Shown: one piece after another, positions 18,696 through 27,270 of the stretch
How positions within the stretch are numbered: the first letter of the stretch is position 1
Layout: each line of letters opens with the position of its first letter
Assembly: GCF_030068445.1 (NCBI RefSeq)
Contig: NZ_JAQPOK010000148.1
Coordinates: forward strand, 1 to 64,000
Origin: Roseofilum halophilum BLCC-M91
GTDB taxonomy: Bacteria > Cyanobacteriota > Cyanobacteriia > Cyanobacteriales > Desertifilaceae
Direction of reading: 5' to 3'
DNA length: 64,000 nucleotides
Notes under the pieces: model-generated
Database searches by the model: none
Told to the model about the DNA's origin: nothing
What the model saw: only the letters and a program-made list of their open reading frames with translations
Made by a program: the position numbers and the translations under genes

Positions 18696-19154
18696 CTAGC
18701 TGTAAGAACCGATATGATGCTCGTAGTTTACCCGGAATGTGGGTTGAATTTTGCCTTGAATGCGGCTCCAATATTTGCCAGCATCAGCAGTTAAACCGAC
18801 TTCTGTCGCTAAACGGCCGAGCATGGCTTGTTGACGGGTTTTGATGCTGCGATCGCGGGAAATCATTAACGCTCTGGCTTTTTCCGTTACCGATCCAGCC
18901 ACTGATGCTACAGCAGCAACCACTGGGGTAACTGGTGCAACCTCTGGAACCGCTTGGGGTGCTTCTGCTTCGCTGCCGACATGATAGCTCAGTCCGCGAT
19001 ATTTCAGATCTACATTGGTTTGCATCACGGGGGCTTTCTTGAGGTTGCGGAACCGCCATTCTAAACCGCGATAGGTTCCACCAACCTTTTCTTCTCCCAT
19101 TTCGACAACGGGAGGATTGTATTCGTAAGTAAGTCCGCGATAACGAAGTTCCAT
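18696..19154 (-). CDS. DUF4278 domain protein with YRGLxY repeats
   Basis: Cyanobacteria-specific protein of 152 residues carrying three copies of the short DUF4278 motif: LRYRGLTYEY at the N-terminus, YRGLEWRFR near residue 28 and LKYRGLSYHV near residue 49. The middle is Pro/Val/Ala-rich and the C-terminal part is helical (ALMISRDRSIKTRQQAMLGRLATEVG). No signal peptide. Function is unknown. It has its own promoter region upstream and an intrinsic terminator downstream, so it is probably a single-gene unit. Confidence 0.85.
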   Translation of the reverse strand: MELRYRGLTYEYNPPVVEMGEEKVGGTYRGLEWRFRNLKKAPVMQTNVDLKYRGLSYHVGSEAEAPQAVPEVAPVTPVVAAVASVAGSVTEKARALMISRDRSIKTRQQAMLGRLATEVGLTADAGKYWSRIQGKIQPTFRVNYEHHIGSYS

Positions 19155-19349
19155 AGCTTTCGCCTCCTAAGATAATCAAACTCGCTTTGTTTCATCGTTA
19201 ATAGAGGCGCGTTCCTTCAGGATTTCTCCTTACTTCCGTCTTACTCAACTCCACTGGAAGTGATTTCAGATGAACGATTTATCCTTATCTTTCTGTAGTG
19301 TACGATACGGTTTTGGCGATCGTCCAGTGATATCAACAAAACTTTACAT

Positions 19350-19901
19350 TTATCCAGTGAAGGCAAACTCAGCAAAGGACTGCCAGCGTTGACCGTTATG
19401 GTGCAGGAGCGTCAGACTAGGGGCTATAAAGGTTTCCTGGAAAGGACGATGCTCAAACTGTGGCCAGGCCTGACGGAAGTTTTTCGGTGTTAAGTCCCGA
19501 AAGGCAACGGTGACATGGGGTTGAAACGGTCGATGGTGGGGCTGCTCGATCCCTGGGAGGGTGGTTTGGATATGGCGGCGAAGGGCCGGTTGTAGGGCCA
19601 TCAGTTCAGGGGTTTTAACCACATGGACGTAAATGACTCTGGGAGGAAAGGCCGCGAACCCGTCGAGTTGGATGGGGATGGGGGAATGATATCCCACAAA
19701 CTCCGCTAAGGACTCTTCCACCTGTTGGATATTGCCGGGTTCCCACTCAAAGGGCGGTTGCAGGGTAATATGGGCAGGAGCATTAAATGCCTTACGACTC
19801 TGGTAGCGATCGCTAAACTCCTGCTTAATCTGCTCCACCTGCTCCTGAAGCCCAGAGGGAAGCACCAAGGCCACAAAAAAACGCTGTATCGTCCGATTCA
19901 T
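19350..19901 (-). CDS. thpR: RNA 2',3'-cyclic phosphodiesterase (2'-5' RNA ligase family)
   Basis: LigT/ThpR-type 2H phosphoesterase of 183 residues. The two catalytic H-x-T motifs are visible: HITL (about residue 44) and HVTV (about residue 128). It hydrolyses 2',3'-cyclic phosphate ends of RNA; a physiological substrate is not clear. The N-terminus RFFVALVLPSGLQEQV is standard for the family. It is divergent from the small YciI-like gene, 47 bp apart. Confidence 0.88.
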   Translation of the reverse strand: MNRTIQRFFVALVLPSGLQEQVEQIKQEFSDRYQSRKAFNAPAHITLQPPFEWEPGNIQQVEESLAEFVGYHSPIPIQLDGFAAFPPRVIYVHVVKTPELMALQPALRRHIQTTLPGIEQPHHRPFQPHVTVAFRDLTPKNFRQAWPQFEHRPFQETFIAPSLTLLHHNGQRWQSFAEFAFTG

Positions 19902-19948
19902 CGCTAAAATAAGAAAAGACTCATCTAACTCATAGCCGCTATTTCATT

Positions 19949-20215
19949 ATGCCTTGGTTTGCCAAAATCGAATCCGGAATTGTTGATAAAGCGACCTTCG
20001 ATCGGTACGTTCCTGCCCATAAAGCCTATGTTCAAAGCCTAGTGGATAAAGGGCATAAAGCACGGAGTGGGTATTGGTACAGGCGAGGCGGCGGCATGTT
20101 GATTTTTGAAGCCCCATCTTGGGAAGAAGCGGAGGCGATCGTTCAACAAGATCCCTTGATTATCAACCATTGTGTCACCTACGATCTCTATGAATGGTGT
20201 ATTGTCGTTGAATAA
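19949..20215 (+). CDS. YciI-like protein
   Basis: Small 88-residue ferredoxin-like alpha-beta protein of the YciI type. The pattern FDRYVPAHKAYVQSLVDKG and GGMLIFEAPSWEEAEAIVQQDPLI matches the family, including the His of the AH motif and the later Asp-Pro. These proteins are often dimeric and of unknown chemistry. The gene is followed after 23 bp by smpB, with which it may be co-transcribed. Confidence 0.82.
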   Translation: MPWFAKIESGIVDKATFDRYVPAHKAYVQSLVDKGHKARSGYWYRRGGGMLIFEAPSWEEAEAIVQQDPLIINHCVTYDLYEWCIVVE

Positions 20216-20238
20216 AGAGAAGAAATAGAGGAAAAACC

Positions 20239-20706
20239 ATGGCTAAAACCGGTAGCGGACATAAAATCTTAAGTGATAACCGGAAAGCGCGATATTTATA
20301 CGAAATCTTAGACACCTATGAAGCCGGGATTGAATTGCGGGGAACCGAAGTTAAATCAATTCGCGAAGGACGGGCTAATTTACGGGATGGCTATGTGTTG
20401 ATTCGCAACGAAGAAGCCGTCTTATTGAATGTGCATATTTCTCCCCATAAAACCACAGGAAATTACTTTAACCACGACCCCTTACGCACCCGCCGATTAT
20501 TGTTGCACAAAGAAGAAATCCGCAAACTCATCGGCAAAGTTGAACAAAAAGGCTTAACCTTAATTCCCCTTAAACTCTACTTAAAATCAGGATGGGTGAA
20601 AGTCGCCGTCGGTTTAGGTCGAGGGAAAAAACTCCATGACAAGCGTGAAGATATCAAACGCCGTGACGATCAACGGCAAATTCAACGAGCAATGAAAAAC
20701 TTTTAG
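20239..20706 (+). CDS. smpB: SsrA-binding protein SmpB
   Basis: tmRNA-binding protein of trans-translation that rescues stalled ribosomes. The 155 residues include DNRKARYLYEILDTYEAGIELRGTEVKSIREGRANL (conserved core), LTLIPLKLYLKSGWVKVAVGLGRGKKLHDKR and the basic C-terminal tail that enters the decoding site (KREDIKRRDDQRQIQRAMKNF). Start ATG with GAGGAAAAACC upstream. The ssrA RNA gene was not seen in the window. Confidence 0.96.
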   Translation: MAKTGSGHKILSDNRKARYLYEILDTYEAGIELRGTEVKSIREGRANLRDGYVLIRNEEAVLLNVHISPHKTTGNYFNHDPLRTRRLLLHKEEIRKLIGKVEQKGLTLIPLKLYLKSGWVKVAVGLGRGKKLHDKREDIKRRDDQRQIQRAMKNF

Positions 20707-20713
20707 TACATCC

Positions 20714-21253
20714 ATGACCATTGAAACCCATATTCCTTTATTAGAAGCCATTCTCGGAGAATGGAAATCTGTGATTGGCAGTCAATACGAACCCTATAAA
20801 AACCATGTCTATCGAGTGCTGAATTTCTGCTTTATTTTTCATCAATGTCAGGAGGACGATCGCGAAAAGTTAATTATTGCCGGTTGTTTTCACGATCTGG
20901 GCATTTGGCCCGATGATAGGGTGGACTATTTACCACCCTCGATTGAATTAGCCAAAACCTACCTCAAAAATCAAGGTAAGCAGTCATGGTCTACGGAAAT
21001 TGCTTTGATGATTGAGATGCACCACAAAATCACCTCGGTGCATAACTGCAAATACCCTTTAGTAGAAGTCTTTAGAAAAGGAGATTGGGTAGATGTGTCG
21101 AAGGGGTGGAGATCCTTTGGATTACACCGAATTTATATTAAGGAAGTCTTGAAAACTTTTCCAAATTTGGGATTTCATGATAACTTGCTGCGCTTAACTC
21201 AAGAAGAACTTAAAAAGCATCCCCTTAACCCCTTACCGATGATCAAATGGTAG
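20714..21253 (+). CDS. HD domain phosphohydrolase
   Basis: Protein of 179 residues with an HD-superfamily metal site: H31 region (YKNHVYRVLNF), the HD pair in AGCFHDLGIW (about residues 57-66), and a later conserved H in MIEMHHKI. It starts 7 bp after smpB on the same strand and is followed 6 bp later by a permease gene. Substrate unknown; HD proteins hydrolyse nucleotides or nucleotide-like compounds. Confidence 0.82.
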   Translation: MTIETHIPLLEAILGEWKSVIGSQYEPYKNHVYRVLNFCFIFHQCQEDDREKLIIAGCFHDLGIWPDDRVDYLPPSIELAKTYLKNQGKQSWSTEIALMIEMHHKITSVHNCKYPLVEVFRKGDWVDVSKGWRSFGLHRIYIKEVLKTFPNLGFHDNLLRLTQEELKKHPLNPLPMIKW

Positions 21254-21259
21254 GAACAG

Positions 21260-22063
21260 ATGTCCACTAGCTATATTTCCATTAGTGTGGGTCAATTGAT
21301 TGGTTCATCCCTGTTAATTCTGATTAATATGGGATTATCGGTTTATCTGCGCTTAGGATTAGAGAAAACTTTGGCGATCGCCACGATTCGCATGGTCGTG
21401 CAATTATTGTTAATCGGATATGTCCTCAATTGGCTGTTTTCCTTATCCAATCCGATCGCCATTTTAGTGCTGGCACTCCTGATGGCCAGTATCGCTGGCA
21501 TGTCTGGCGTGAACCGAACTTCAAGGCGCTTTGTGGGCATCTATTGGCGCTCCTTTGTCTCGATTTTGGTGGCTGCGTTCTTCATTACCCAATTCTCGAT
21601 CCTGGCTGTTATTCAAGTAGAACCCTGGTATAATCCCCAGTATTTAATCCCCCTACTGGGTATGATTCTAGGAAATGCCTTAAATGGAGTTTCCCTAGGC
21701 TTAGAGCAGTTTATGGAGAGTTTAGTCACCAATCAGGGCAAAATTGAAACCCTCCTGAGCTTAGGAGCAACCCGATGGGAAGCCACCCATGCCGAAGTCA
21801 AACAAGCGGTTAGGCGCGGCATGGTTCCTATGATTAACTCGATGATGGTGATGGGGGTGGTCAGTTTACCAGGGATGATGACCGGTCAAATTTTGGCCGG
21901 AGCAAGTCCCCTGGATGCGGTGCGCTATCAAATTATCATCGCTTTTGCGATCGCCTCTGGAACCGCCCTAGGAACCCTCGGTGTTGTCCTGCTCGCTTGG
22001 CAAGCTCTGCTCAGTCCCTCCCATCAGCTCAGACTCAGTAAATTAACGAAAATCAAACCCTAA
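21260..22063 (+). CDS. FetB-like ABC transporter permease (UPF0014)
   Basis: Seven-helix permease of the UPF0014 family, whose E. coli member FetB works with FetA in metal (iron) export. Family signatures in the 267 residues are ATIRMVVQLLLIGYVLNWLF, LGMILGNALNGVSLGLEQFMESL, LSLGATRWEA (loop contacting the ATPase), and MVPMINSMMVMGVVSLPGMMTGQILAGASPLDAVRYQI. No ATP-binding subunit gene is adjacent, so the partner must be encoded elsewhere. It overlaps no other gene and lies 6 bp after the HD gene. Confidence 0.88.
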   Translation: MSTSYISISVGQLIGSSLLILINMGLSVYLRLGLEKTLAIATIRMVVQLLLIGYVLNWLFSLSNPIAILVLALLMASIAGMSGVNRTSRRFVGIYWRSFVSILVAAFFITQFSILAVIQVEPWYNPQYLIPLLGMILGNALNGVSLGLEQFMESLVTNQGKIETLLSLGATRWEATHAEVKQAVRRGMVPMINSMMVMGVVSLPGMMTGQILAGASPLDAVRYQIIIAFAIASGTALGTLGVVLLAWQALLSPSHQLRLSKLTKIKP

Positions 22064-22107
22064 ATCACCCTGCTTAAACAACGGTTTACCCATTACCCAT
22101 TAAAGCC

Positions 22108-22746
22108 ATGACTCAAAACCGCGAACCCTTGGAAAGTCTTGTTCTTTACCACCTCTTCAAGTGGTCTGTGGTCAGTCCCATGCTGCATGTGTATTTTCAA
22201 GGTCGGATTTACGGCGCTGAAAATGTTCCCCAAGAGGGGCCCTTAGTGGTCGTCAGTAACCATGCCAGCCATTTCGATCCCCCCATTGTCTCCAACTGCG
22301 TGCGGCGACCAGTTGCTTTTATGGCCAAGGAAGAATTATTTAAGGTTCCGGTATTAAAACAGGCCATTTCCCTATACGGGGCCTATCCCGTCGAACGAGC
22401 ATCTGCCGATCGCAGCGCCATTCGTAATGCCTTATCCGCTCTAAAGGAAGGATGGGCAACGGGATTATTTTTACAAGGGACTCGCACCAAAGACGGCCGC
22501 ATTACTTCGCCCAAATTAGGTGCAGCCATGATTGCGGCTAAAGCACAGGCTCCTTTATTACCCGTGAGCTTATGGGGTACGGAAAAAATATTGGTTAAAG
22601 AGACTCCGATTCCCCGTGCTGTCCCGGTCACGGTTCGCATTGGCTCCTTAATCGATCCGCCGAAAACCACTAAACGGGATGAGTTAGAGCGGGTTACTGA
22701 AGTCTGTCGGGATGCCATCCATGCACTGCATGACTTAGGGCGGTAA
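22108..22746 (+). CDS. plsC: 1-acylglycerol-3-phosphate acyltransferase PlsC-like
   Basis: Phospholipid synthesis enzyme that acylates lysophosphatidate at the membrane. The 212 residues include the HX4D motif NHASHFD (about 50-56), the acceptor-binding block RNALSALKEGWATGLFLQGTRTKDG (with an unusual QGTR in place of the usual EGTR) and the later PVSLWGTEKI. The QGTR substitution could affect acceptor binding, but FLQGTR-like variants may be common in cyanobacteria. Ends 38 bp before the DUF2288 start codon. Confidence 0.88.
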   Translation: MTQNREPLESLVLYHLFKWSVVSPMLHVYFQGRIYGAENVPQEGPLVVVSNHASHFDPPIVSNCVRRPVAFMAKEELFKVPVLKQAISLYGAYPVERASADRSAIRNALSALKEGWATGLFLQGTRTKDGRITSPKLGAAMIAAKAQAPLLPVSLWGTEKILVKETPIPRAVPVTVRIGSLIDPPKTTKRDELERVTEVCRDAIHALHDLGR

Positions 22747-22784
22747 AATAGGCAGGTGCAGAATTACAGTTGATAACTTTAAAC

Positions 22785-23072
22785 ATGGAAGATATTCGGG
22801 AGCGCCTCACGCAAGAAGTCGATCGGGCACAATGGCAGTGGCTCAAACCCCATATTGCTAGGGATAATGTGGTCGTGGTGAATGAAGGATTAAATTTAGT
22901 CGATGTGGGAGTGGCGATCGCTACTGATGAAGTGACCTCCGTACAACACTGGATCGGCGAACAACTGATTACTAAACCCACTCTGGAACAATTAAACCAT
23001 TGGGAGCGTACCGCAGATCAACAGTTTGAGGCTCTCATTGTCCAACCCTATGTTCTGGTGCAAGAAGCCTAA
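22785..23072 (+). CDS. DUF2288 family protein
   Basis: Small 95-residue protein, cyanobacterial and proteobacterial DUF2288 family, function unknown. ATG at 22785 (MEDIRERLTQEVDRAQWQWLKPH) is preferred over an upstream TTG at 22770. The segment WLKPHIARDNVVVVNEGLNLVDVGVAIATDE is the diagnostic core. No signal peptide. It probably follows plsC in one transcript. Confidence 0.85.
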   Translation: MEDIRERLTQEVDRAQWQWLKPHIARDNVVVVNEGLNLVDVGVAIATDEVTSVQHWIGEQLITKPTLEQLNHWERTADQQFEALIVQPYVLVQEA

Positions 23073-23125
23073 CTCTATAACAATTGGTAAAGTTTGTTCA
23101 AAAGGCCAGGGGCAGGAATTGAGGT

Positions 23126-23962
23126 ATGAAAATTGCAATTATTGGATGTGGCTATGTGGGAAGTGCCTGTAGTCGTTATTGGCTCGATCGCGGACATCAG
23201 GTGACGGTGACAACGACAACACCGGAACGGGTGCAGGATTTGCAGGCGATCGCCCATCAAGTTAGAGTTGTACAAGGAAGCGATCGCTCACAACTCCAGA
23301 GCATCATCCAAGACCAGGATGTTATTCTCCTCAGCGTAGGAGCAAAACGCACCCACCGCACCCCAGAGGGTTATCGAGATACTTATTTGGGAACGGCTCA
23401 AACCCTGGTTTCTGCCCTGGAAACTGCGCCCCAAGTGCGACAAATTATTTATACCAGTAGCTATCAAGTGTATGGCGATCGCCAGGGCAACAGCGCCGAT
23501 GAAACCACCCCAGTGGCTCCCGTTTCTGAGAACGGAGAAATTTTAGCCCAAACGGAGCGGGTGCTTCTGAGTGCCCAAACTCCAGATCGTCAGGTTTGTA
23601 TTTTGCGCTTGGGGGGAATTTACGGCCCCAATCGGGAATTGATTAAAATTTATCGCACCCTGGCAGGAACCGCACGGCCTGGAACTGGACAAGAAGCCAC
23701 CAATTGGATTCACCTAGAGGATATTGTGGGAGCGATCGCCCATAGTTGCGAGAAAACATTAGACGGCATCTATAATTTAGTCGATGATGCCCATTTAACC
23801 CGCCAAACCTTGCTCGATCGCCTATTGAGTTTACATCAATATCCTGCCGTCACCTGGGATGCCAGCTTACCCGACCCCAGACCCTACAATGTTTGGGTGT
23901 CGAACCAGAAAATCAAGGAGACAGGGTATCAGTTTCAGTATGGCGATCGCCAGTTAAATTAG
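23126..23962 (+). CDS. NAD(P)-dependent epimerase/dehydratase-like protein
   Basis: Extended SDR-type protein of 278 residues with the nucleotide-binding motif IIGCGYVGSACSRYW (residues 4-18), a Tyr-x3-Lys-like active-site region YTSSYQVYGDR, and GGIYGPNREL later. It resembles YeeZ-type SDR proteins. The substrate is not predictable. It is 18 bp upstream of an endonuclease/phosphatase gene on the same strand. Confidence 0.82.
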   Translation: MKIAIIGCGYVGSACSRYWLDRGHQVTVTTTTPERVQDLQAIAHQVRVVQGSDRSQLQSIIQDQDVILLSVGAKRTHRTPEGYRDTYLGTAQTLVSALETAPQVRQIIYTSSYQVYGDRQGNSADETTPVAPVSENGEILAQTERVLLSAQTPDRQVCILRLGGIYGPNRELIKIYRTLAGTARPGTGQEATNWIHLEDIVGAIAHSCEKTLDGIYNLVDDAHLTRQTLLDRLLSLHQYPAVTWDASLPDPRPYNVWVSNQKIKETGYQFQYGDRQLN

Positions 23963-23980
23963 TCCTCCAATGCTCCTGCC

Positions 23981-24763
23981 ATGAAACTTAAACTGATTAC
24001 CGCCAATCTTCGCTACGACAAACCCGATCCAGGAGATTCTAATTGGCAAGTAAGACGGGAAGCCATAGCCGGGTGGATCTCCCAAGAGCAACCCGACATT
24101 CTGGGAACCCAAGAATGTTTGGCCCATCAAATGCTCGACCTCCATCGTCGCTTACCCGAATATCAGAGTATTGGCAGCGATCGCCAGGGCAACGGGCGCG
24201 GAGAATATTGCGCCATCTTCTATCATTCTCAGCGTCTAAAGTGTCTCGAATCTGGAGAATTTTGGTTAAGCGAAACCCCAGAAATTCCCGGTAGCATCAC
24301 CCCAGAATGGGGCAATCATCAACCCCGGTTTGTCACTTGGGGCAAGTTCATCACCCCAGAAAACCAACCGATCGTCGTTTGGAATACGCACCTCGACTAT
24401 AACAGTGCCCTCGCCAGAGATTTGAGCGCCAAAGTTATTTTAAGTCAACTCAATCACTGGCCAGATCGACAATCCTATCGGTTTCTCATGGGCGATTTTA
24501 ATGCATCTCCCCAGACTCAACCCAGGCAAATTTTAGCCCAAGGAGCGATCGCCCATCGCCCTTGGTTTGATGCCCTAGCAGATATGCCCCCAGAAGAACA
24601 AAACAGCTATCATGAATTCACCGGTAAAGCTTGGGATGCCGTAGATACCGTTTACTATGATGCTCGCTGTTCTCTCTTATCCGCTAGAGTCGAGCGATCG
24701 CCATGGGAAGGCATATTCATCTCCGATCACTTTCCCGTTATGGCACAAGTGTTACTCAAATAA
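23981..24763 (+). CDS. endonuclease/exonuclease/phosphatase family protein
   Basis: EEP-fold metal hydrolase of 260 residues. Metal and catalytic motifs visible: TANLRYD (N-terminal Asn), ILGTQECLAHQ (Glu), IVVWNTHLDYN (His/Asp), RFLMGDFNASPQT (GDFN) and SDHFPVMAQV (terminal SDH). The domain could cut nucleic acid, phospholipid or inositol phosphate. No signal peptide. It is the second gene of a probable pair with the preceding dehydrogenase-like gene. Confidence 0.88.
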   Translation: MKLKLITANLRYDKPDPGDSNWQVRREAIAGWISQEQPDILGTQECLAHQMLDLHRRLPEYQSIGSDRQGNGRGEYCAIFYHSQRLKCLESGEFWLSETPEIPGSITPEWGNHQPRFVTWGKFITPENQPIVVWNTHLDYNSALARDLSAKVILSQLNHWPDRQSYRFLMGDFNASPQTQPRQILAQGAIAHRPWFDALADMPPEEQNSYHEFTGKAWDAVDTVYYDARCSLLSARVERSPWEGIFISDHFPVMAQVLLK

Positions 24764-24859
24764 CAGTACATTGCAGTAAAATGGGGCATCATCCATAATA
24801 ACCCCTAGGGTCTGACCCTAATCTGAATGGATGTAAACCTATTTAACTGTTTTAATATC

Positions 24860-25252
24860 ATGAAATTTTCCTACTTCGTCGGTGGTGTCATGGGTTTGGC
24901 GATCGCCAGCACCGCCTTATTCGGTGCTTCCGCTCAAGGCTGCTTTCTGAACAAGTCTTTTGGTGAAGGAACTACTGAAAATCAGCCTCCCGATACCCCT
25001 ATCAGTCAAGTGGCTCATCCCCATACCCATAATGGAGCCAACCCTCTGGCTGTCGTAGCAGGTTTAGCCGGTATTGGCGGACTCGGTGCTGCTGGAATGA
25101 TGCTCAAAAACCAAGCTGCTGCCCAAGTCAATGCTGAAGTTTCTGAAACCCCAGAACTCAACTATGAAGTAGAAACCGTCGTTACTGATGTAACCGTTGA
25201 AGCCCATACGGATCGGGAAGGGAGCGATCGCACCCTAACCTCCGTCGGCTAA
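24860..25252 (+). CDS. secreted hypothetical protein with Ala/Gly hydrophobic segment
   Basis: About 130 residues with a signal peptide (MKFSYFVGGVMGLAIASTALFGASA). An alternative ATG at 24827 adds 11 residues that weaken the signal, so the internal start is preferred. The middle contains a His-rich stretch (AHPHTHNG) followed by a second hydrophobic Gly/Ala-rich segment (AVVAGLAGIGGLGAAGMML) and an acidic tail. No family recognised. A downstream inverted repeat may aid transcript termination. Confidence 0.6.
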   Translation: MKFSYFVGGVMGLAIASTALFGASAQGCFLNKSFGEGTTENQPPDTPISQVAHPHTHNGANPLAVVAGLAGIGGLGAAGMMLKNQAAAQVNAEVSETPELNYEVETVVTDVTVEAHTDREGSDRTLTSVG

Positions 25253-25261
25253 TCTTTCAGG

Positions 25262-25289
25262 AGTAGGGTGGGCAATGACCTACCCTACT
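25262..25289. repeat. AGTAGGGT inverted repeat, dispersed element
   Basis: AGTAGGGT and its reverse complement ACCCTACT enclose 12 bp just after the stop of the secreted hypothetical gene. Related to the larger copy near 7.87 kb. It is followed by an AT-rich tract of tandem TAATTAT units (25301-25327). Confidence 0.8.
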
Positions 25290-25328
25290 TGATAATGGAT
25301 TAATTATTAATTATTAATTATTAATATT

Positions 25329-26156
25329 TTGACTTCTCACCTCATTTCCCCACGTCAAACCCTCAATCAATGGTTAGGCATTGAAACTCTACTAGGGAAA
25401 ATCTTCAATCTCAGCATTATCACCCTCGTCCTGATCTCTGCTGCCATTTTCGTCATTCAAACCTACGATCTTCCCCCCAATATCTATCAAAATTTAGATC
25501 TAGCCAATACCTGGATTCTAATCATCTTTATTTTAGAATATCTACTGCGCCTCTGGTGTGCCGAACAGAAACTAGAGTATTTCTTAAGTGTCTATTCCCT
25601 CATCGATCTATTCATCTTCATCCCCTTCATTTTCGGGTTATTTAGTATTAAAATAGGATTCTCAGAAAACCTGATTTGGTTTCGGATCTTTCATCTCCTG
25701 CGCTATCTGCGGGACAAAACATTCTTGGGCATTATCAACTCAGAAAATGACCTCATTGTTACCCGTATCTGTTTTACCCTCTTTTCCATTATCTTTGTCT
25801 ATTCAGGCTTGATTTATCAGATTGAACACGCCATCAATCCCCAAGCCTTTCGCCACTTCTTTGACGCTCTTTACTTCTGCATTGTCACCATGACAACCGT
25901 CGGATTTGGGGATATTATTCCCCTTTCCGAAGCCGGACGTTGGATCACCTTAGCCATGATTTTAACAGGAATTGCCTTAATTCCTTGGCAAGTCGGCGAT
26001 TTAGTCAAACACTTTGTTCAAAACTCTCAAAAAGTGCGGATGGAATGTCGAGACTGCGGTTTATTGTTCCACGATCCCGACGCGAAATTTTGTAAATATT
26101 GTGGCTGTAGTTTAAGTGAGAAGATAGAAAACTCCAAAAGAGTTGCTCAGGGATAG
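25329..26156 (+). CDS. voltage-gated-type potassium channel with C-terminal zinc ribbon
   Basis: Six-helix ion channel of 275 residues. The pore has the selectivity filter TVGFGD (in FCIVTMTTVGFGDIIPLSEAG, about residues 189-209), so K+ is the likely ion. The voltage-sensor part is shortened and the S4 region (FRIFHLLRYLRDK) has only a few basic residues. After TM6 comes a Cys4 zinc ribbon: CRDC...CKYC. In this frame no ATG lies near the N-terminus, and the best start is TTG at 25329, in a region of TAATTAT tandem repeats without a clear ribosome site. Confidence 0.85.
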   Translation: MTSHLISPRQTLNQWLGIETLLGKIFNLSIITLVLISAAIFVIQTYDLPPNIYQNLDLANTWILIIFILEYLLRLWCAEQKLEYFLSVYSLIDLFIFIPFIFGLFSIKIGFSENLIWFRIFHLLRYLRDKTFLGIINSENDLIVTRICFTLFSIIFVYSGLIYQIEHAINPQAFRHFFDALYFCIVTMTTVGFGDIIPLSEAGRWITLAMILTGIALIPWQVGDLVKHFVQNSQKVRMECRDCGLLFHDPDAKFCKYCGCSLSEKIENSKRVAQG

Positions 26157-26166
26157 TCCTTCAACC

Positions 26167-26532
26167 TCAACTCTCCCGTGTCTCTAAACCGACTTCGCGC
26201 CGAAATCGGAGCAACTCCAAAGAGCGATCGCCATAAACCCCCTCAATTTGCTCCTCACAGCACTCTATCGCAAAATCATTCAACTCATCCGGTTCAATAC
26301 CAAACATCCGTTCATAGACATCCGCTTGCACTCGACAGAATTGGGGACGGTCTAGATAAATGGTACATTCTTTGCTTAAATGGTCAAAGTGGATGCACCA
26401 GCCATCAGCCCCCACCAAACTGTAGTAGAGTTCTAACTCACTAGGGGATAGGTATTGGTCGAGATCCGGTCGTTCATCTGGATCGAGATGGCAGCACGCA
26501 CCACAGTGTTTAATACAACGCCAAGTTGCCAT
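26167..26532 (-). CDS. YkgJ family cysteine-cluster protein
   Basis: Protein of 121 residues with the YkgJ (CxxCxxxC) pattern. Cysteines occur in WRCIKHCGACCHLD (four), GWCIHF, KECTIY, PQFCRVQ and IECCEEQ. These likely bind zinc or an Fe-S cluster; role unknown. It converges with the potassium channel gene, 10 bp apart. Confidence 0.88.
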   Translation of the reverse strand: MATWRCIKHCGACCHLDPDERPDLDQYLSPSELELYYSLVGADGWCIHFDHLSKECTIYLDRPQFCRVQADVYERMFGIEPDELNDFAIECCEEQIEGVYGDRSLELLRFRREVGLETRES

Positions 26533-26686
26533 AAAGCTACTCCGTAAGCTGGATTGGGGAATTGGGCTACACTTTATTGAGTTTTGTTAACTTCCTTAAA
26601 GCCTGGGGTCGATCCCCATGTAAAATCAGAAGTTGCATTCTATTTATTAAATTGCATCAACTCCTAGGGTTGAGTGTGGAGGAGAC

Positions 26687-26818
26687 ATGGATTTTATCAC
26701 AAATTTGTTCACAGGCATCGATTGGATACTCATAGCCCAACTACTAATGCTAACATTAGTAGTGGTAGCTGGCCCAGCCGTTATCTTTGTTCTATTTTTG
26801 CGAGGTGGCGACCTCTAG
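26687..26818 (+). CDS. psb30: photosystem II subunit Psb30 (Ycf12)
   Basis: A 43-residue single-span membrane protein (MDFITNLFTGIDWILIAQLL then VVVAGPAVIFVLFLRGGDL) that matches Psb30/Ycf12, a small stabilising subunit of photosystem II. Diagnostic points are IAQL, AGPAVIF and the C-terminal RGG-D-L. It is preceded by the ribosome site GGAGGAG 5 bp from the ATG and followed 24 bp later by an intrinsic terminator, so it is a single-gene unit. Confidence 0.88.
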   Translation: MDFITNLFTGIDWILIAQLLMLTLVVVAGPAVIFVLFLRGGDL

Positions 26819-26842
26819 TTTATCGTTCACTCCTTACGCACG

Positions 26843-26869
26843 AAAGCCCGATATAGTCGGGCTTTTTTT
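26843..26869 (+). terminator. intrinsic terminator of psb30
   Basis: Stem AGCCCGA/TCGGGCT with loop TATAG followed by seven Ts. Confidence 0.9.
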
Positions 26870-26945
26870 CATTAAAGGGAGGGACGGCTCGAAACTGTCC
26901 GATCTCAAACCCTTAAAATAATCTTTGAGTCTATAGATACTGATT

Positions 26946-27251
26946 ATGGCTAAACTCACCATTCGTACTCTACATAAAACCCTGGCTCCCATTGTTCTCC
27001 TGCCCTTATTTACCACAGTCTTTACAGGGGTTTCCTATCGGTTAGCCAAAGATTGGTTTGGATTAACCCGCGATCAAGTCCATATCCTCATGGTGATTCA
27101 TGAGGGAGAGTATTTAGGGAAAACATTTGAATCTTTTTATGTTTTACTCAATGGCTTGGGTTTGCTGTGGATGTTGATTACAGGGTTAACGATGTTAATT
27201 AACCATTGGCGCAAACAGTGGCGCATGAGAGCCAAAAGCCTTGAGAGTTGA
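26946..27251 (+). CDS. small PepSY-type membrane protein
   Basis: Protein of 101 residues with two membrane segments: residues about 13-31 (TLAPIVLLPLFTTVFTGVSYR) and about 69-86 (VLLNGLGLLWMLITGLTML). HKTLAPIVLLPLF followed by VHEGEYLG-type region is typical of small PepSY_TM proteins. Ends in a basic cytosolic tail. No partner gene; role unknown. Confidence 0.75.
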   Translation: MAKLTIRTLHKTLAPIVLLPLFTTVFTGVSYRLAKDWFGLTRDQVHILMVIHEGEYLGKTFESFYVLLNGLGLLWMLITGLTMLINHWRKQWRMRAKSLES

Positions 27252-27270
27252 TTGTCAATGTTGTCCAACC

